From the NCBI GenBank assembly GCA_964629765.1, contig CAZVTK010000005.1, forward strand, positions 27,418 through 91,417: a DNA stretch of 64,000 nt, in the 5' to 3' direction. Positions 8,704 to 16,878 of the stretch are shown piece after piece. Both the position numbers and the translations under genes were made by a program. The notes beneath the pieces were generated by a model that saw only the letters and a list, made by a program, of their open reading frames with translations, searched no databases and had not been told where the DNA came from. Within the stretch, counting starts at the first letter, position 1. Each line of letters starts with the position of its first letter. The stretch is from RCIO01 sp964629765 (GTDB taxonomy: Bacteria; Pseudomonadota; Alphaproteobacteria; Rhizobiales; Rhizobiaceae).

Positions 8704-9279
8704 CTATTCCTCGGGGCGGACCGGGCTCCACAGCCGCCGGTCCGTCCCGGCCTCGTATCCCTTGCCGCCCGGGAAGCTGACCAGCTCGAACTGCATGCCC
8801 CAGGGCGCGCGGAAATAGACCCAGGTCTGGCCGGCGCTGGGGCCCTGGGTGCGCAACACCGGCTCGCCGAGGATCTCCACGCCATGGTCGCGCAGCCATT
8901 GCAGCGCGGCGCCGAAATCGTCGGTGTAGAAGGCAAGGTGATGGCCGCCCACGTCGCTGTTCTTCGGCGGCTGCGGGTTCTGGTCAGGCGCGTCGTATTC
9001 GAAGACCTCGAAGTTCGGCCCGTGGCCGCAGCGGAAGAAGCGGAGCTTCTTCATCACCGCGCGCGGATGCACGGCGAGCTGGCGCGCCATCCAGTCGTCC
9101 TCGAACCGGAACGGCCCCAGATCGTAGAACTGCTCGCAGCCGAGAACGTCGACGAGGAACCGCGTCGCCTCCTCGAGGTCGGGCACGGTGAAGCCGACAT
9201 GCTCCACCCCGCGCAATCCCGGCATGCGCCCCGCGATCCGGCCGGCTGGTTTCTGCGGTGTCGTCTCAGCCACGAACAA
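8704..9279 (-). CDS. VOC (glyoxalase/extradiol dioxygenase superfamily) protein
   Basis: A 191-residue vicinal-oxygen-chelate protein with two paired beta-alpha-beta-beta-beta modules. Likely metal ligands are the His in GVEHVGF, a His in GGHHLAFY and the Glu in MQFELVS near the C-terminus. It overlaps the 3' end of the E1 gene by 14 bp and lies 21 bp before E2, so it is co-translated with a 2-oxoacid dehydrogenase. Family members isomerise, epimerise or oxygenate small molecules; an epimerase or lyase acting on the substrate fed to E1 is plausible but inferred. The first 20 residues are not conserved-looking, and ATGs downstream of 9279 could be used. Confidence 0.75.
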   Translation of the reverse strand: MFVAETTPQKPAGRIAGRMPGLRGVEHVGFTVPDLEEATRFLVDVLGCEQFYDLGPFRFEDDWMARQLAVHPRAVMKKLRFFRCGHGPNFEVFEYDAPDQNPQPPKNSDVGGHHLAFYTDDFGAALQWLRDHGVEILGEPVLRTQGPSAGQTWVYFRAPWGMQFELVSFPGGKGYEAGTDRRLWSPVRPEE

Positions 9280-11461
9280 GCTCCCCCCGCCCCGAGTCGA
9301 TCATCATCTGGCGCAGCTCCGTCTCGATCTGCGGGCTCATCGCGAAGGCCGCGCGCTCCAGCACCTTCGACACGCTGGGCGAGCTTTCGCCGCCGTGGAC
9401 GCGCTTCACCGGCTGGTCGAGATGGTCGAAGAACCGGCGCTGGATCTCGTCGGTCAGCAGCGCGCCGTAGGAGACGGTCAGCGGGCTCTGCTCGACCACC
9501 ACGACATTGTTCGTCTTGGCGATGGAGGCGCCGATCGTCTCCCAGTCGATGCCGGCCCGGTCGAGCGAGCGCAGGTCGATGATCTCGGCATCGAGCCCCA
9601 GCGCCTCGACGGCATCGCGCGCCTGCGCCACCATCAGGGAGTAGGTCAGGATGGTGAGCTGGCTGCCCGGCCGCACCACCTTGGCCTTGCCGAGCGGGAT
9701 GAAGTAGTCGTAGTCGTCCGCCGGCCCGGGCATCTTCTGGTTGTAGAGGCCGACATGCTCGATGACGAGCACCGGGTCCTCGCAGCGCAGCGCGCTGTTC
9801 ATCAGCCCGACATAGTCGAACGGGGTCGAGGGAGCGACGATCCGCCAGCCCGGCCATTGCGAGAACAGCCCCGCCGGATCCATCGAATGCTGCGAGCCGT
9901 AGCCGGTGCCGAGCGCGATCTTGGTGCGCAGGACGAGCGGCATTTTGGTGTCGCCGCCGAACATGTGACGGGCCTTGCCGATCTGGTTGAACAACTGATC
10001 CGCGGCCACGAGCGCGAAATCCGGATACATCAGCTCGACGACGGGACGGTAGCGTCCCATCATCGCAACGCCGCCGGCGAGGCCGGAAAAGCCGGCTTCG
10101 GCGATCGGCGCGGGAACGATCCGGTCGGGATAGCGGTCGTAAAGGCCCTTGGTCGCGCCGTTGGTGCCGCCCTTCAGCCGATGGATGTCCTCGCCGATGC
10201 AGAAGATGCGCTCGTCCTCGGCCATGCGCCGGTTCATCACCTCGGCCACCGCGTCGACGAAGCGGACCTCCTGCAACGCGCCGGAGAAGGTCTCCTGCTC
10301 CTCGCAGCGCACCCCCTCGAGCTCGGACAGGTTGCCGCGCAGGCCGACGTCGCGCATGGCAGGATCGGGCCAGAGGCTTTCGACGATGACGCGCTTGTTG
10401 CCGTCCAGCCGGGTCAGCGCGTTGGTGACGGTCTGCATGGCGTCCCGGGCGCGGGCGGCGATCCGGGCATTGCCGTCCTCGTCGAGCCAGCCCCGCGCCT
10501 CGAGCCCGGCGAACATCACCGCCAGCGGGTCGCGCTTGCGCCAGCTCGCCTCGTCCTCCTTGCTGCGATAGCCGAAGGCGCTGCCCGCGATGCCGTTGCC
10601 GTGATGGTAGAAGCGATAGACGACCGCCTCGATGATCGCCGGTCCCTTGCCCGAGCGCATGATGTCGAGCGCCAGCTCCGCGGCGGCGCGCACGGCGACC
10701 GGGTCCATGCCGTCGACCCGGAACGAGGGGATGCCGAAGCCCAGGCCGCGGGCCGAGACGCGGGTTTCCCGGGTCTGCTCCGCGACCGTGGTGGAAACGG
10801 CGAAGCCGTTGTTCTCGATGAAGAAGCAGATCGGCAGGTTCCACAGCGCGGCAAGGTTCATCGCCTCGGGAACCGAGCCGATATGGACGCCGCCCTCGCC
10901 GACATAGGAGAACACCACGTCGCCCGCGCCGGCGCGCTTGTTCGACCAGGCCGCACCGGTCGCCATCGGCACGCCGCCGCCGACGATCGCATTGGTGCCC
11001 AGCGCCCCCGCGTCGTCCCAGCGCAGATGCATCGATCCGCCGCGTCCCTTGCAGAAGCCCTGCGCCAGCCCCATGATCTCGGCCAGCGTGCGCTGCAACA
11101 CGCCCATCGTGCCGTCGCCGAGCTCCGTCGTCAGCGGATCGGCATGGCCGGGATCGACATAGTTCAGCGTCTTGGCCAGGAACTGGTGGTGGCCGCGGTG
11201 CGAGCCGGTCACCTGGTCGGTGGCGCGCAGCGGCGAGATCGAGCCGATCGCCCCGCCCTCCTGCCCGACCGAGCTGTGGGCGGGGCCGTGGATCAGCCCT
11301 TCGCGGTCCACCTCCAGCACCGTGTCCTCGAAGGCGCGCACGAGATGGAGATGGTTGTGCATCTTCAGCGCCTCGGCCTTGCCGATCCTGGCCCAGTCCT
11401 TGTCGGTCGCGCTGACCTCGACCCAGTCGGCCAAGGGAACAAGCTTTTTGGTCTGCGGCAT
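9266..11461 (-). CDS. fused alpha-beta 2-oxoacid dehydrogenase E1 component
   Basis: A 731-residue thiamine-diphosphate enzyme in which E1-alpha (about residues 1-340) and E1-beta (about 390-731) are one chain. The alpha half contains HRGHHQFLAK, CKGRGGSMH, and the ThDP motif region GEGGVHIG...FFIENN. The usual Gly-Asp-Gly is Gly-Glu-Gly here (Glu189), an odd change at a Mg ligand. The beta half has RIFCIGEDI, PIAEAGFSGLAGG and PVLVIEH. The start at 11461 is preferred because GGGTGGAAG lies just upstream; the frame stays open to ATGs at 11497 and 11539. It decarboxylates a 2-oxoacid and acylates the lipoyl group of the E2 encoded downstream. Confidence 0.88.
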   Translation of the reverse strand: MPQTKKLVPLADWVEVSATDKDWARIGKAEALKMHNHLHLVRAFEDTVLEVDREGLIHGPAHSSVGQEGGAIGSISPLRATDQVTGSHRGHHQFLAKTLNYVDPGHADPLTTELGDGTMGVLQRTLAEIMGLAQGFCKGRGGSMHLRWDDAGALGTNAIVGGGVPMATGAAWSNKRAGAGDVVFSYVGEGGVHIGSVPEAMNLAALWNLPICFFIENNGFAVSTTVAEQTRETRVSARGLGFGIPSFRVDGMDPVAVRAAAELALDIMRSGKGPAIIEAVVYRFYHHGNGIAGSAFGYRSKEDEASWRKRDPLAVMFAGLEARGWLDEDGNARIAARARDAMQTVTNALTRLDGNKRVIVESLWPDPAMRDVGLRGNLSELEGVRCEEQETFSGALQEVRFVDAVAEVMNRRMAEDERIFCIGEDIHRLKGGTNGATKGLYDRYPDRIVPAPIAEAGFSGLAGGVAMMGRYRPVVELMYPDFALVAADQLFNQIGKARHMFGGDTKMPLVLRTKIALGTGYGSQHSMDPAGLFSQWPGWRIVAPSTPFDYVGLMNSALRCEDPVLVIEHVGLYNQKMPGPADDYDYFIPLGKAKVVRPGSQLTILTYSLMVAQARDAVEALGLDAEIIDLRSLDRAGIDWETIGASIAKTNNVVVVEQSPLTVSYGALLTDEIQRRFFDHLDQPVKRVHGGESSPSVSKVLERAAFAMSPQIETELRQMMIDSGRGELVRG

Positions 11462-11605
11462 CTTCCACCCCGTCTCGCTCGCAAAGGCGCCCGGCATGGC
11501 GCGGCGGCGCCGGGTCAGGCTACGAGCCTGCCCATACACATGTAATCGATATCGACATAGTCCCCGGGCAAAGCGGGCCCTCGCGGCCCATGCCGGAACC
11601 GCCGA

Positions 11606-12499
11606 TCAGCCTTCGTCCACGCCGGCCGCGCGGATGGCCAGCTCGGTATATTTGAAGAAATCGTCGTCGCCGTCGCCGGCGGCAATCATCGCGGCCCAGC
11701 CCTGGCGCACCAGCGCCGTCAGCGGCATCGGCACCTCGATGGCGTGGCCGGCCGACAGAGCGAGGTCGAAATCCTTGGCCATCTGCGACACGCTGAACTT
11801 GGGCGAGAAATCGCGGGCCCTCAGCGCATCGGCCTTGTAGCCGAACAGCGGCGAGGCGACGACGCTCGCCGCGATGCCGTCGACGGCCGTGGCGCGGTCG
11901 ATGCCGTTCTTCAGGCAGAAGGCCATGGCCTCGCCCGCCATCGCGGCGGTGAGGCCGACCATCATGTTGACGGTCAGCTTGAGCACCCGCGCCTGCTCGC
12001 CGTCGCCGGCATAGAGCTGCTGCGCCGTCATCAGGGCAAGGATCGGCCGCACCGCCTCGAAGGTGTCGCGCGGCCCCGACACCATCATCCCCAGCTTGCC
12101 GGCGCTGGCCAGCAGCACCGAGCCCGAAACCGGCGCGCGCAGGTAGCGCAAGGCCCTCGCCTCGGCCGTCCGCGCGATCTCGGCGGAGAGCGCGACCGAG
12201 ACCGTGCTCGTCTCGACGAGGACGCTGCCCGGCCGCATGTGGGCGACGGCCCCGCTTTCGCCCAGCGCCACCTGGCGCAGGGCCGCGTCGTCGCTCACCG
12301 ACACGAACAGGATGTCGGCCGCCGCGGCGAGGCCGGGGACATCGGCGGCGATCGCCGCGCCGGCGTCGCGCAACTCCGCATCGCGCCCGGCGCTGCGGTT
12401 CCAAACGCTGAGGTCGTGGCCGGCCCGCGCGATGTTGAGCGCCATCGGCGCCCCCATCTTGCCCAGCCCCATCCAGCCGATCCGCTCGCCCATGCCCAT
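11606..12499 (-). CDS. 3-hydroxyisobutyrate dehydrogenase-family NAD(P) oxidoreductase
   Basis: A 297-residue beta-hydroxyacid dehydrogenase. The N-terminal Rossmann fold shows GWMGLGKMGAPMA; the substrate-binding block is RAPVSGS (third Gly of the usual APVSGG replaced by Ser), and the catalytic lysine is Lys174 in LKLTVNMM. It oxidises a 3-hydroxyacid to a semialdehyde or 3-ketoacid, or reduces the reverse. AAAGGGA precedes ATG 12499. It sits 31 bp behind the M24 gene and 144 bp ahead of E1, in one presumed operon. Substrate choice is unclear; the family also includes tartronate-semialdehyde reductases and imine reductases. Confidence 0.82.
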   Translation of the reverse strand: MGMGERIGWMGLGKMGAPMALNIARAGHDLSVWNRSAGRDAELRDAGAAIAADVPGLAAAADILFVSVSDDAALRQVALGESGAVAHMRPGSVLVETSTVSVALSAEIARTAEARALRYLRAPVSGSVLLASAGKLGMMVSGPRDTFEAVRPILALMTAQQLYAGDGEQARVLKLTVNMMVGLTAAMAGEAMAFCLKNGIDRATAVDGIAASVVASPLFGYKADALRARDFSPKFSVSQMAKDFDLALSAGHAIEVPMPLTALVRQGWAAMIAAGDGDDDFFKYTELAIRAAGVDEG

Positions 12500-12530
12500 C
12501 CCTTTCGCCCCTGCTCCGACGCTGCCGGGA

Positions 12531-13886
12531 TTATTCCCAGGTCGCTCCGAAGCGCGGCTTGGTCGTATGCTCGCCGTCCGGGAACACGCGCCGGTTGTTG
12601 TAGTGCGACTCGCCGTGGCGAATGCCGGCCAGCATGTCGTGGCCCGACCAGTACTGGCGGCCGCAGATCAGCAGCTCCTCGGCCGGGAACTTGGAAATGA
12701 CCTCGACGCCCGTCTTGGTGACGACCATCTCCTCCTCGATCCGGGCCGCGTGGTGGCTGCCCTTGGCCGGCCAGAACGTCTCCAGCGCGAACACCATGCC
12801 TTCCTGGATCACCTCCGGGTGGTCGATCGAGACCAGGCGGCTGATCACCGGACGCTCCCAGATGGCGAGGCCGATGCCGTGGCCATATTGCAGGCCGAAG
12901 GCGGCCTCCTCGTTGGGGAAGCCGAATTCCTGCGCCTTCGGCCACACCTGCGCCACTTCGCCGGTGGTGACGCCGGGCTTGATCAGGGCGATCGCCTGGT
13001 CGAGGTAGTCGCGGCACCGCTTGTAGGCGTCGTTCATCGCCTGCGAGGCGCTGCCCACCGCGAAGGTGCGGTAGTAGCAGGTGCGATAGCCCATATAGCT
13101 GTGCAGGATGTCGAAATAGGCGGGGTCGCCCGGGCGGAGCGCACGATCCGAGAAGACGTGCGGGTGCGGGCTGCAACGCTCGCCGGAGATGGCGTTGACG
13201 CCTTCGACATATTCCGAGCCGTTGTCGTAGAGGAACTTGCTGGCGAGGCCGACGAGCTCGTTCTCCTTCACTCCCGGCCGGATCGCCCGGTACAGCTCCT
13301 CATAGGCGAAATCGACCATGGCGGAGGCGTGGGTCAAAAGGCTGATCTCGTCGCGCGTCTTGATGACGCGGGCGTCCTGCATCAGCCACTGGCCGTCGAC
13401 GACCTTGATGCCGCGCGCTTGCAGGGCAAAGAGGATCGGCGGCTCGACGAGGTCGATGCCGACGGGCTCGTTCTGCAAGCCGTGCTTCTCCAGCTCCCGC
13501 ACGATCTTGTCGGCGGTGGCCTCGGCGCGGCCCATATCCGGCGTCATCGCCCCGCGCAGCAGGGGAATGCCGGCGCGCGACCGCTCGTCCCCGCCCATCC
13601 AGGGCGAGTGGATCGCATGGTGCTTGGCCGCCGAGCCGAAATCCCACAGGATCGGCTCGCCGTTCTGCGGCAGAAGCGTCCAGCGCGAAACCTTGTCCTG
13701 CGCCCAGGTGCCGATATGGGTCGACGTGATGTAGCGGACGTTGGTCATGTCGAAGCACAGCAGCGCACCCATCTCGGATGCGGCGAGCTTCGCCTTGATG
13801 CGCGCCAGCCTGTCCCTCCTCAACCGGTCGAAATCGATGCGGCTCTCCCAGTCGACCGCCATGGTGCCATAGGTTTCGAGTGCCAT
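12531..13886 (-). CDS. M24-family (pita-bread) hydrolase, creatinase/aminopeptidase P-like, one metal ligand missing
   Basis: A 451-residue protein with a creatinase-type N-terminal domain and a C-terminal pita-bread catalytic domain. Of the five standard M24 metal ligands, Asp259 (YFDILH), His336 (GHGIG), Glu369 (ALETFW) and Glu384 (RIEEEM) are visible, but the second Asp is Cys270 (GYRTCYYRTF where S-D-x-T-R is expected). That suggests either an altered metal site or metal-free hydrolysis like creatinase. DMSP lyase DddP belongs to this fold, but its FDxD signature is absent. First gene of the E1/E2 operon; GAGGAT precedes ATG 13886. Function: probably C-N bond hydrolysis; not certain. Confidence 0.75.
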   Translation of the reverse strand: MALETYGTMAVDWESRIDFDRLRRDRLARIKAKLAASEMGALLCFDMTNVRYITSTHIGTWAQDKVSRWTLLPQNGEPILWDFGSAAKHHAIHSPWMGGDERSRAGIPLLRGAMTPDMGRAEATADKIVRELEKHGLQNEPVGIDLVEPPILFALQARGIKVVDGQWLMQDARVIKTRDEISLLTHASAMVDFAYEELYRAIRPGVKENELVGLASKFLYDNGSEYVEGVNAISGERCSPHPHVFSDRALRPGDPAYFDILHSYMGYRTCYYRTFAVGSASQAMNDAYKRCRDYLDQAIALIKPGVTTGEVAQVWPKAQEFGFPNEEAAFGLQYGHGIGLAIWERPVISRLVSIDHPEVIQEGMVFALETFWPAKGSHHAARIEEEMVVTKTGVEVISKFPAEELLICGRQYWSGHDMLAGIRHGESHYNNRRVFPDGEHTTKPRFGATWE

Positions 13887-13972
13887 TCGATATCCTCGCT
13901 GTTCGGCAATTGCACATCCGCGCCGCTGGCGACGAACGTTCTGGATTCGAGCAATACCTGTCCCAGATTACG

Positions 13973-13985
13973 AATTCCGGGAATT
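13973..13985. promoter_or_regulatory. 13-bp palindrome, candidate operator
   Basis: A perfect dyad AATTCC-G-GGAATT in the 326-bp divergent region between the M24 operon and the SnoaL-like gene. It lies just downstream of a putative minus-strand -10 element, where a bound repressor would block initiation. The regulator is unknown. Confidence 0.35.
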
Positions 13986-13999
13986 TTCCGCCAGTGGCG

Positions 14000-14029
14000 T
14001 TATTTCCCACTCGCTAATGCCTTAGTCAA
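14000..14029 (-). promoter_or_regulatory. putative sigma-70 promoter of the M24-HIBDH-E1-VOC-E2 operon
   Basis: On the minus strand TTGACT (14029-14024) is separated by 18 bp from AAATAA (14005-14000). This is about 115 bp upstream of the M24 start, in the most AT-rich part of the 13,887-14,212 intergenic region. The -10 match is weak; the rest of the region shows only the palindrome noted at 13973. Confidence 0.35.
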
Positions 14030-14212
14030 TAATTAAATTCGGCGCTTCGGTTGTGCCAGGCGTTCCGGGACCGGCCGAATGGCCCGCGGCGGCAGGCTTT
14101 TCCGGAAGCGGCGTCGGGGCCGATGCATAGTGGCGCGATCCGGCGCCGAAGTCGCCGGATTTCCGGAATCGACGCGCCAGGCGAGCCCGGATATCGGGAG
14201 AGAGGGAAGTAC

Positions 14213-14701
14213 ATGACCGACGACATCAAGTATCACGGCGACCCCGCCAGGACCCAGGCCTATGTCGACATCATGCATACGATGTCGATCTATCAGTTCG
14301 GCATCGACGAGGCGGATTTCGAGAGCGTCGGCAGGGCTTTCGCGGAGGACGCAACCTTGCGGCTCAGCAACGGCACGCTGGTATCGGGGCGTGCGACGAT
14401 CTGCGATGCGCTGAGGCAGCGGCTGGCGAACCGCATGAAGAACGTCGCGCCGGAAACCGTCTTTCAGCGGCACAACCTGACCACGCGGCTCATCGAGGTC
14501 ACAGAGCCCGATGCCGCCTGCGCAAAATCCTACTTTTCGGTCTTTTCCGAAATCGGGCTGGATCACATCGGCCGGTATATCGACCGGTTTTCGCTGGGCG
14601 AGGAAGGGCGCTGGCTGATTTCGGCGCGGGAAATCCATCTCGACTGGATGCACGAAACGTCGCGCTTCCGTGCGAACAGGACGCAGATCCTCTATTCCTG
14701 A
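14213..14701 (+). CDS. SnoaL-like / NTF2-fold protein
   Basis: A 162-residue NTF2-like protein. Recognisable features are an N-terminal helix ending in MSIYQFGIDEADFESV, FAEDATLRLSNG, a GRATICDALRQR stretch, and the strand HNLTTRLIEV, the order seen in SnoaL-like and ring-hydroxylating-dioxygenase small-subunit-like enzymes. Such proteins act as isomerases, dehydratases or cyclases, or merely bind ligands. AGAGGGAAG precedes the ATG at 14213. It is monocistronic, divergent from the M24 operon and ends at a strong hairpin. Role unknown; close linkage suggests the same catabolic pathway. Confidence 0.65.
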   Translation: MTDDIKYHGDPARTQAYVDIMHTMSIYQFGIDEADFESVGRAFAEDATLRLSNGTLVSGRATICDALRQRLANRMKNVAPETVFQRHNLTTRLIEVTEPDAACAKSYFSVFSEIGLDHIGRYIDRFSLGEEGRWLISAREIHLDWMHETSRFRANRTQILYS

Positions 14702-14704
14702 AAA

Positions 14705-14737
14705 AAGGCCGGGAGGACGAGAGCCCCTCCCGGCTTT
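14705..14737. terminator. bidirectional intrinsic terminator
   Basis: A 9-bp perfect GC stem GCCGGGAGG / CCTCCCGGC (14708-14716 and 14726-14734), flanked by an A-run before (14701-14706) and TTT after, between the convergent SnoaL-like gene and the OYE gene. The A/T flanks allow it to work on both strands. Confidence 0.7.
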
Positions 14738-14773
14738 CGATGCGTGACCGCTACCCTGCGCGGGAGCCCCGCC

Positions 14774-15931
14774 TCAGTAGAAGATGTTGCGCGACTCGGA
14801 CGAGTAGGGGACGATCTCGTCCCACTGGCCGTTGCGCACCTTCTCCGGCCATTTGTGGTCCACGACCAGCGAGCGGCCGACGGCGATGAGGTCGAACTCC
14901 TCGCGCTCCATCACCTCCACGAGCCGGTCCAGGGGCACGGTCTTGGCGACGTAGCCTCCCACCTGCTCCTGCGGCCGCGCCTGATGGGCCCGGTCGAGCC
15001 CGACCGATCCGACGCCGATCGTCACCTTGCCGGTGATCTTCTTCGTCCAGCCGGCAAGGCTGAGGTCGCTGTCGTCGAAGGCCGGCTCCCAGAAGCGCCG
15101 CGTGGAGCAGTGGAATATGTCCACGCCTGCCTCGGCGAGCGGCTCGATAAGGCCGGCGAGTTCCCGCGGATCGTTGGCGATCCGGGCATCGTAGTCGGCC
15201 CCCTTCCATTGCGAGAAGCGGAAACCGATGGGGAAGTCGGGCGCCGTGCGGCGACGGCACTCGCGCACGATTTCCGCGCCGAACCTCGCCCGGTTCTGCG
15301 GCGAGCCGCCATAGGAATCGGTGCGGCGGTTGGTCTTGCTCCAGAGGAACTGGTCGATGAGATAGCCGTGCGCGCCATGGATCTCGATCCCGTCGGCGCC
15401 GATCCGGTGGGCATCGGCGGCCGCACGGGCGAAAGCTTCGACGACCCCGTCCATGTCGGCCCGCGTCATCGGCTCGTTGACCTGGTGCGGCTCCGTCGCG
15501 CCCGGCTCGAAGGCCAGGCCGGACGGGCCGATCGGAAGCAGCTCGGGATTCCAGCCGGAGCTCGCGACAGGACGCCGCGTCCCCGTGTGCCAGAGCTGCG
15601 GGAAGATCCGCCCGCCGGCGCCGTGGACCTCGTCGACGACGAGCTGCCAGCCCGCCAGCGCATCGCTCCCGTAAAAGCGCGGCGCGTCGGTGATGTCGGA
15701 CGCCACCGGATGGTCGATCCAGGTTCCTTCGGAGATGATCAGCCCGACGCCCGACTCCGCCCGGCGGCGATAATAGGCCGCGTTGGCCTCGCCCGGTACG
15801 CCGCCCGGCGCCCGGCGCCGCGTCATCGGCGCCATCACCAGGCGATTTTTCAGGTGGATCGGCCCGCGCTCCAGCGGCGCGAACAACGCACTCACCGAAA
15901 GGGTGGATCGGGACTGAACGTCAGCTGTCAT
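14774..15931 (-). CDS. NADH:flavin oxidoreductase, Old Yellow Enzyme family
   Basis: A 385-residue FMN TIM-barrel ene-reductase. KNRLVMAPMTRRRA starts the barrel, HGAHGYLIDQFLW carries the conserved His/Tyr active-site region, NRRTDSYGGSPQNRARF is the family signature, and VGRSLVVDHKWPEKV binds the FMN phosphate. There is no C-terminal 4Fe-4S/FAD extension, so it is a classic OYE rather than a 2,4-dienoyl-CoA reductase. It is the last gene of the minus-strand ring-catabolism operon. GAGGAAGA precedes the start. Likely reduces an alpha,beta-unsaturated ketone or acid, or aromatises in reverse. A divergent paralogue lies at 21,451. Confidence 0.88.
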   Translation of the reverse strand: MTADVQSRSTLSVSALFAPLERGPIHLKNRLVMAPMTRRRAPGGVPGEANAAYYRRRAESGVGLIISEGTWIDHPVASDITDAPRFYGSDALAGWQLVVDEVHGAGGRIFPQLWHTGTRRPVASSGWNPELLPIGPSGLAFEPGATEPHQVNEPMTRADMDGVVEAFARAAADAHRIGADGIEIHGAHGYLIDQFLWSKTNRRTDSYGGSPQNRARFGAEIVRECRRRTAPDFPIGFRFSQWKGADYDARIANDPRELAGLIEPLAEAGVDIFHCSTRRFWEPAFDDSDLSLAGWTKKITGKVTIGVGSVGLDRAHQARPQEQVGGYVAKTVPLDRLVEVMEREEFDLIAVGRSLVVDHKWPEKVRNGQWDEIVPYSSESRNIFY

Positions 15932-15974
15932 GGCTCTTCCTCAAATGCGGCATGTCCGTCGCAGGACGGGGGCT

Positions 15975-16832
15975 CTACAGCCCGAGAAGGCGGGCGGCAT
16001 TCTCGCCGAGACAGCGCTGGCGGATCGCATCGTCGGCGAATGCGAGATCCTTGAACTGGCGAACGCTCTGTCCGAGCGGGCGCACGGGATAGCTGCTCGC
16101 ATAAAGCAGCCTGTGGCTCAGGTAGAAATTGGCGGCCTTCAGGAACTCGTCCGCTCCCGGCATGTTCGGGATGTGCATGTAGAAGTCCGGGACCAGATAG
16201 ACGTTCGTGCACTGCATGGCGACGGCGCACATTGCCGTGGTCCACGGCCACGACCCGTGGGGAACGACGATCTTCAGCTTCGGGAACCTGCGCGCGACGC
16301 GCTGGATGGTCACCGGATCGCTGTAGGTCAGGTCCGGCCCGAGGAAGATGCTGCTCGTGATCGAAAGGATCAATCCGAGCTCCTCGCACCGTGCATAGAC
16401 CGGAAAGAGGCTTTCGTCGTCATTGTAGAGGGGCGGGTTGCAGTAGCCGTTGTCGAGCGCCACGCCGCGCAGCCCGAGCGCGACGATCCGGTCGATCTCG
16501 GCGAGGGCCTCCTTGCCGCGGGAGCCGTCGACGGCGCCGATGCCGAGGAACCGGCCCGGATAGGTGGCGACCAGCTCCGCCACGTCCTCGTTGGGCACGC
16601 CGTTGAAGGGCGGGGGCGCCTGCCGTCCGATGGCGACGGCCATGTCGATGCCGGCCTCGTCCATCTCCTCGATGAAGGCTTCCATGGATTGCTCCTCGAA
16701 GGAGCGATACCGTTCCAGCCCCATCTGCAAGCCGGGCATCGTCACCGGATCGGGATTGGGGTCGCGCGGCCGGTAGAGAAAGCTGCCCCGGAAACCCTTG
16801 AAGGGCGGTCTCACGCGAAAATCGATGATCAT
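15975..16832 (-). CDS. amidohydrolase-2-fold protein lacking the HxH metal motif (paralogue 1 of 3)
   Basis: A 285-residue TIM-barrel protein of the amidohydrolase/ACMSD type. Where the family has D-x-H-x-H, this protein has Asp4-Phe-Arg-Val-Arg-Pro. The mid-barrel metal His is also missing (GLILSITSS), and the terminal GSDYP Asp is replaced (LYASSYPV). Only His192 (VPHGSWPW) remains. It is therefore probably metal-independent or has new chemistry. GGAGG precedes the ATG. It lies between EthD-type and OYE genes in one operon. Two paralogues in the window (23,289 and 27,888) share the same altered residues. Reaction unknown; hydrolysis or decarboxylation of a ring-cleavage product is a guess. 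Confidence 0.75.
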   Translation of the reverse strand: MIIDFRVRPPFKGFRGSFLYRPRDPNPDPVTMPGLQMGLERYRSFEEQSMEAFIEEMDEAGIDMAVAIGRQAPPPFNGVPNEDVAELVATYPGRFLGIGAVDGSRGKEALAEIDRIVALGLRGVALDNGYCNPPLYNDDESLFPVYARCEELGLILSITSSIFLGPDLTYSDPVTIQRVARRFPKLKIVVPHGSWPWTTAMCAVAMQCTNVYLVPDFYMHIPNMPGADEFLKAANFYLSHRLLYASSYPVRPLGQSVRQFKDLAFADDAIRQRCLGENAARLLGL

Positions 16833-16878
16833 GATCGGGCCTCCAGGGGAGCGATGGCGAACCGGCGGAAAGCCGGGT

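Noticed and set aside
7255..11545. Long plus-strand open frames (775 and 785 codons)
   Set aside because: Antisense to the E2, VOC and fused E1 genes, whose catalytic motifs are intact; composition is that of reverse-complement GC-rich coding DNA.
12531..13886. Identification of the M24 protein as DMSP lyase DddP
   Set aside because: DddP needs an F-D-x-D metal motif and a further Asp; here the sequence is F-D-I-L and the later Asp is Cys.
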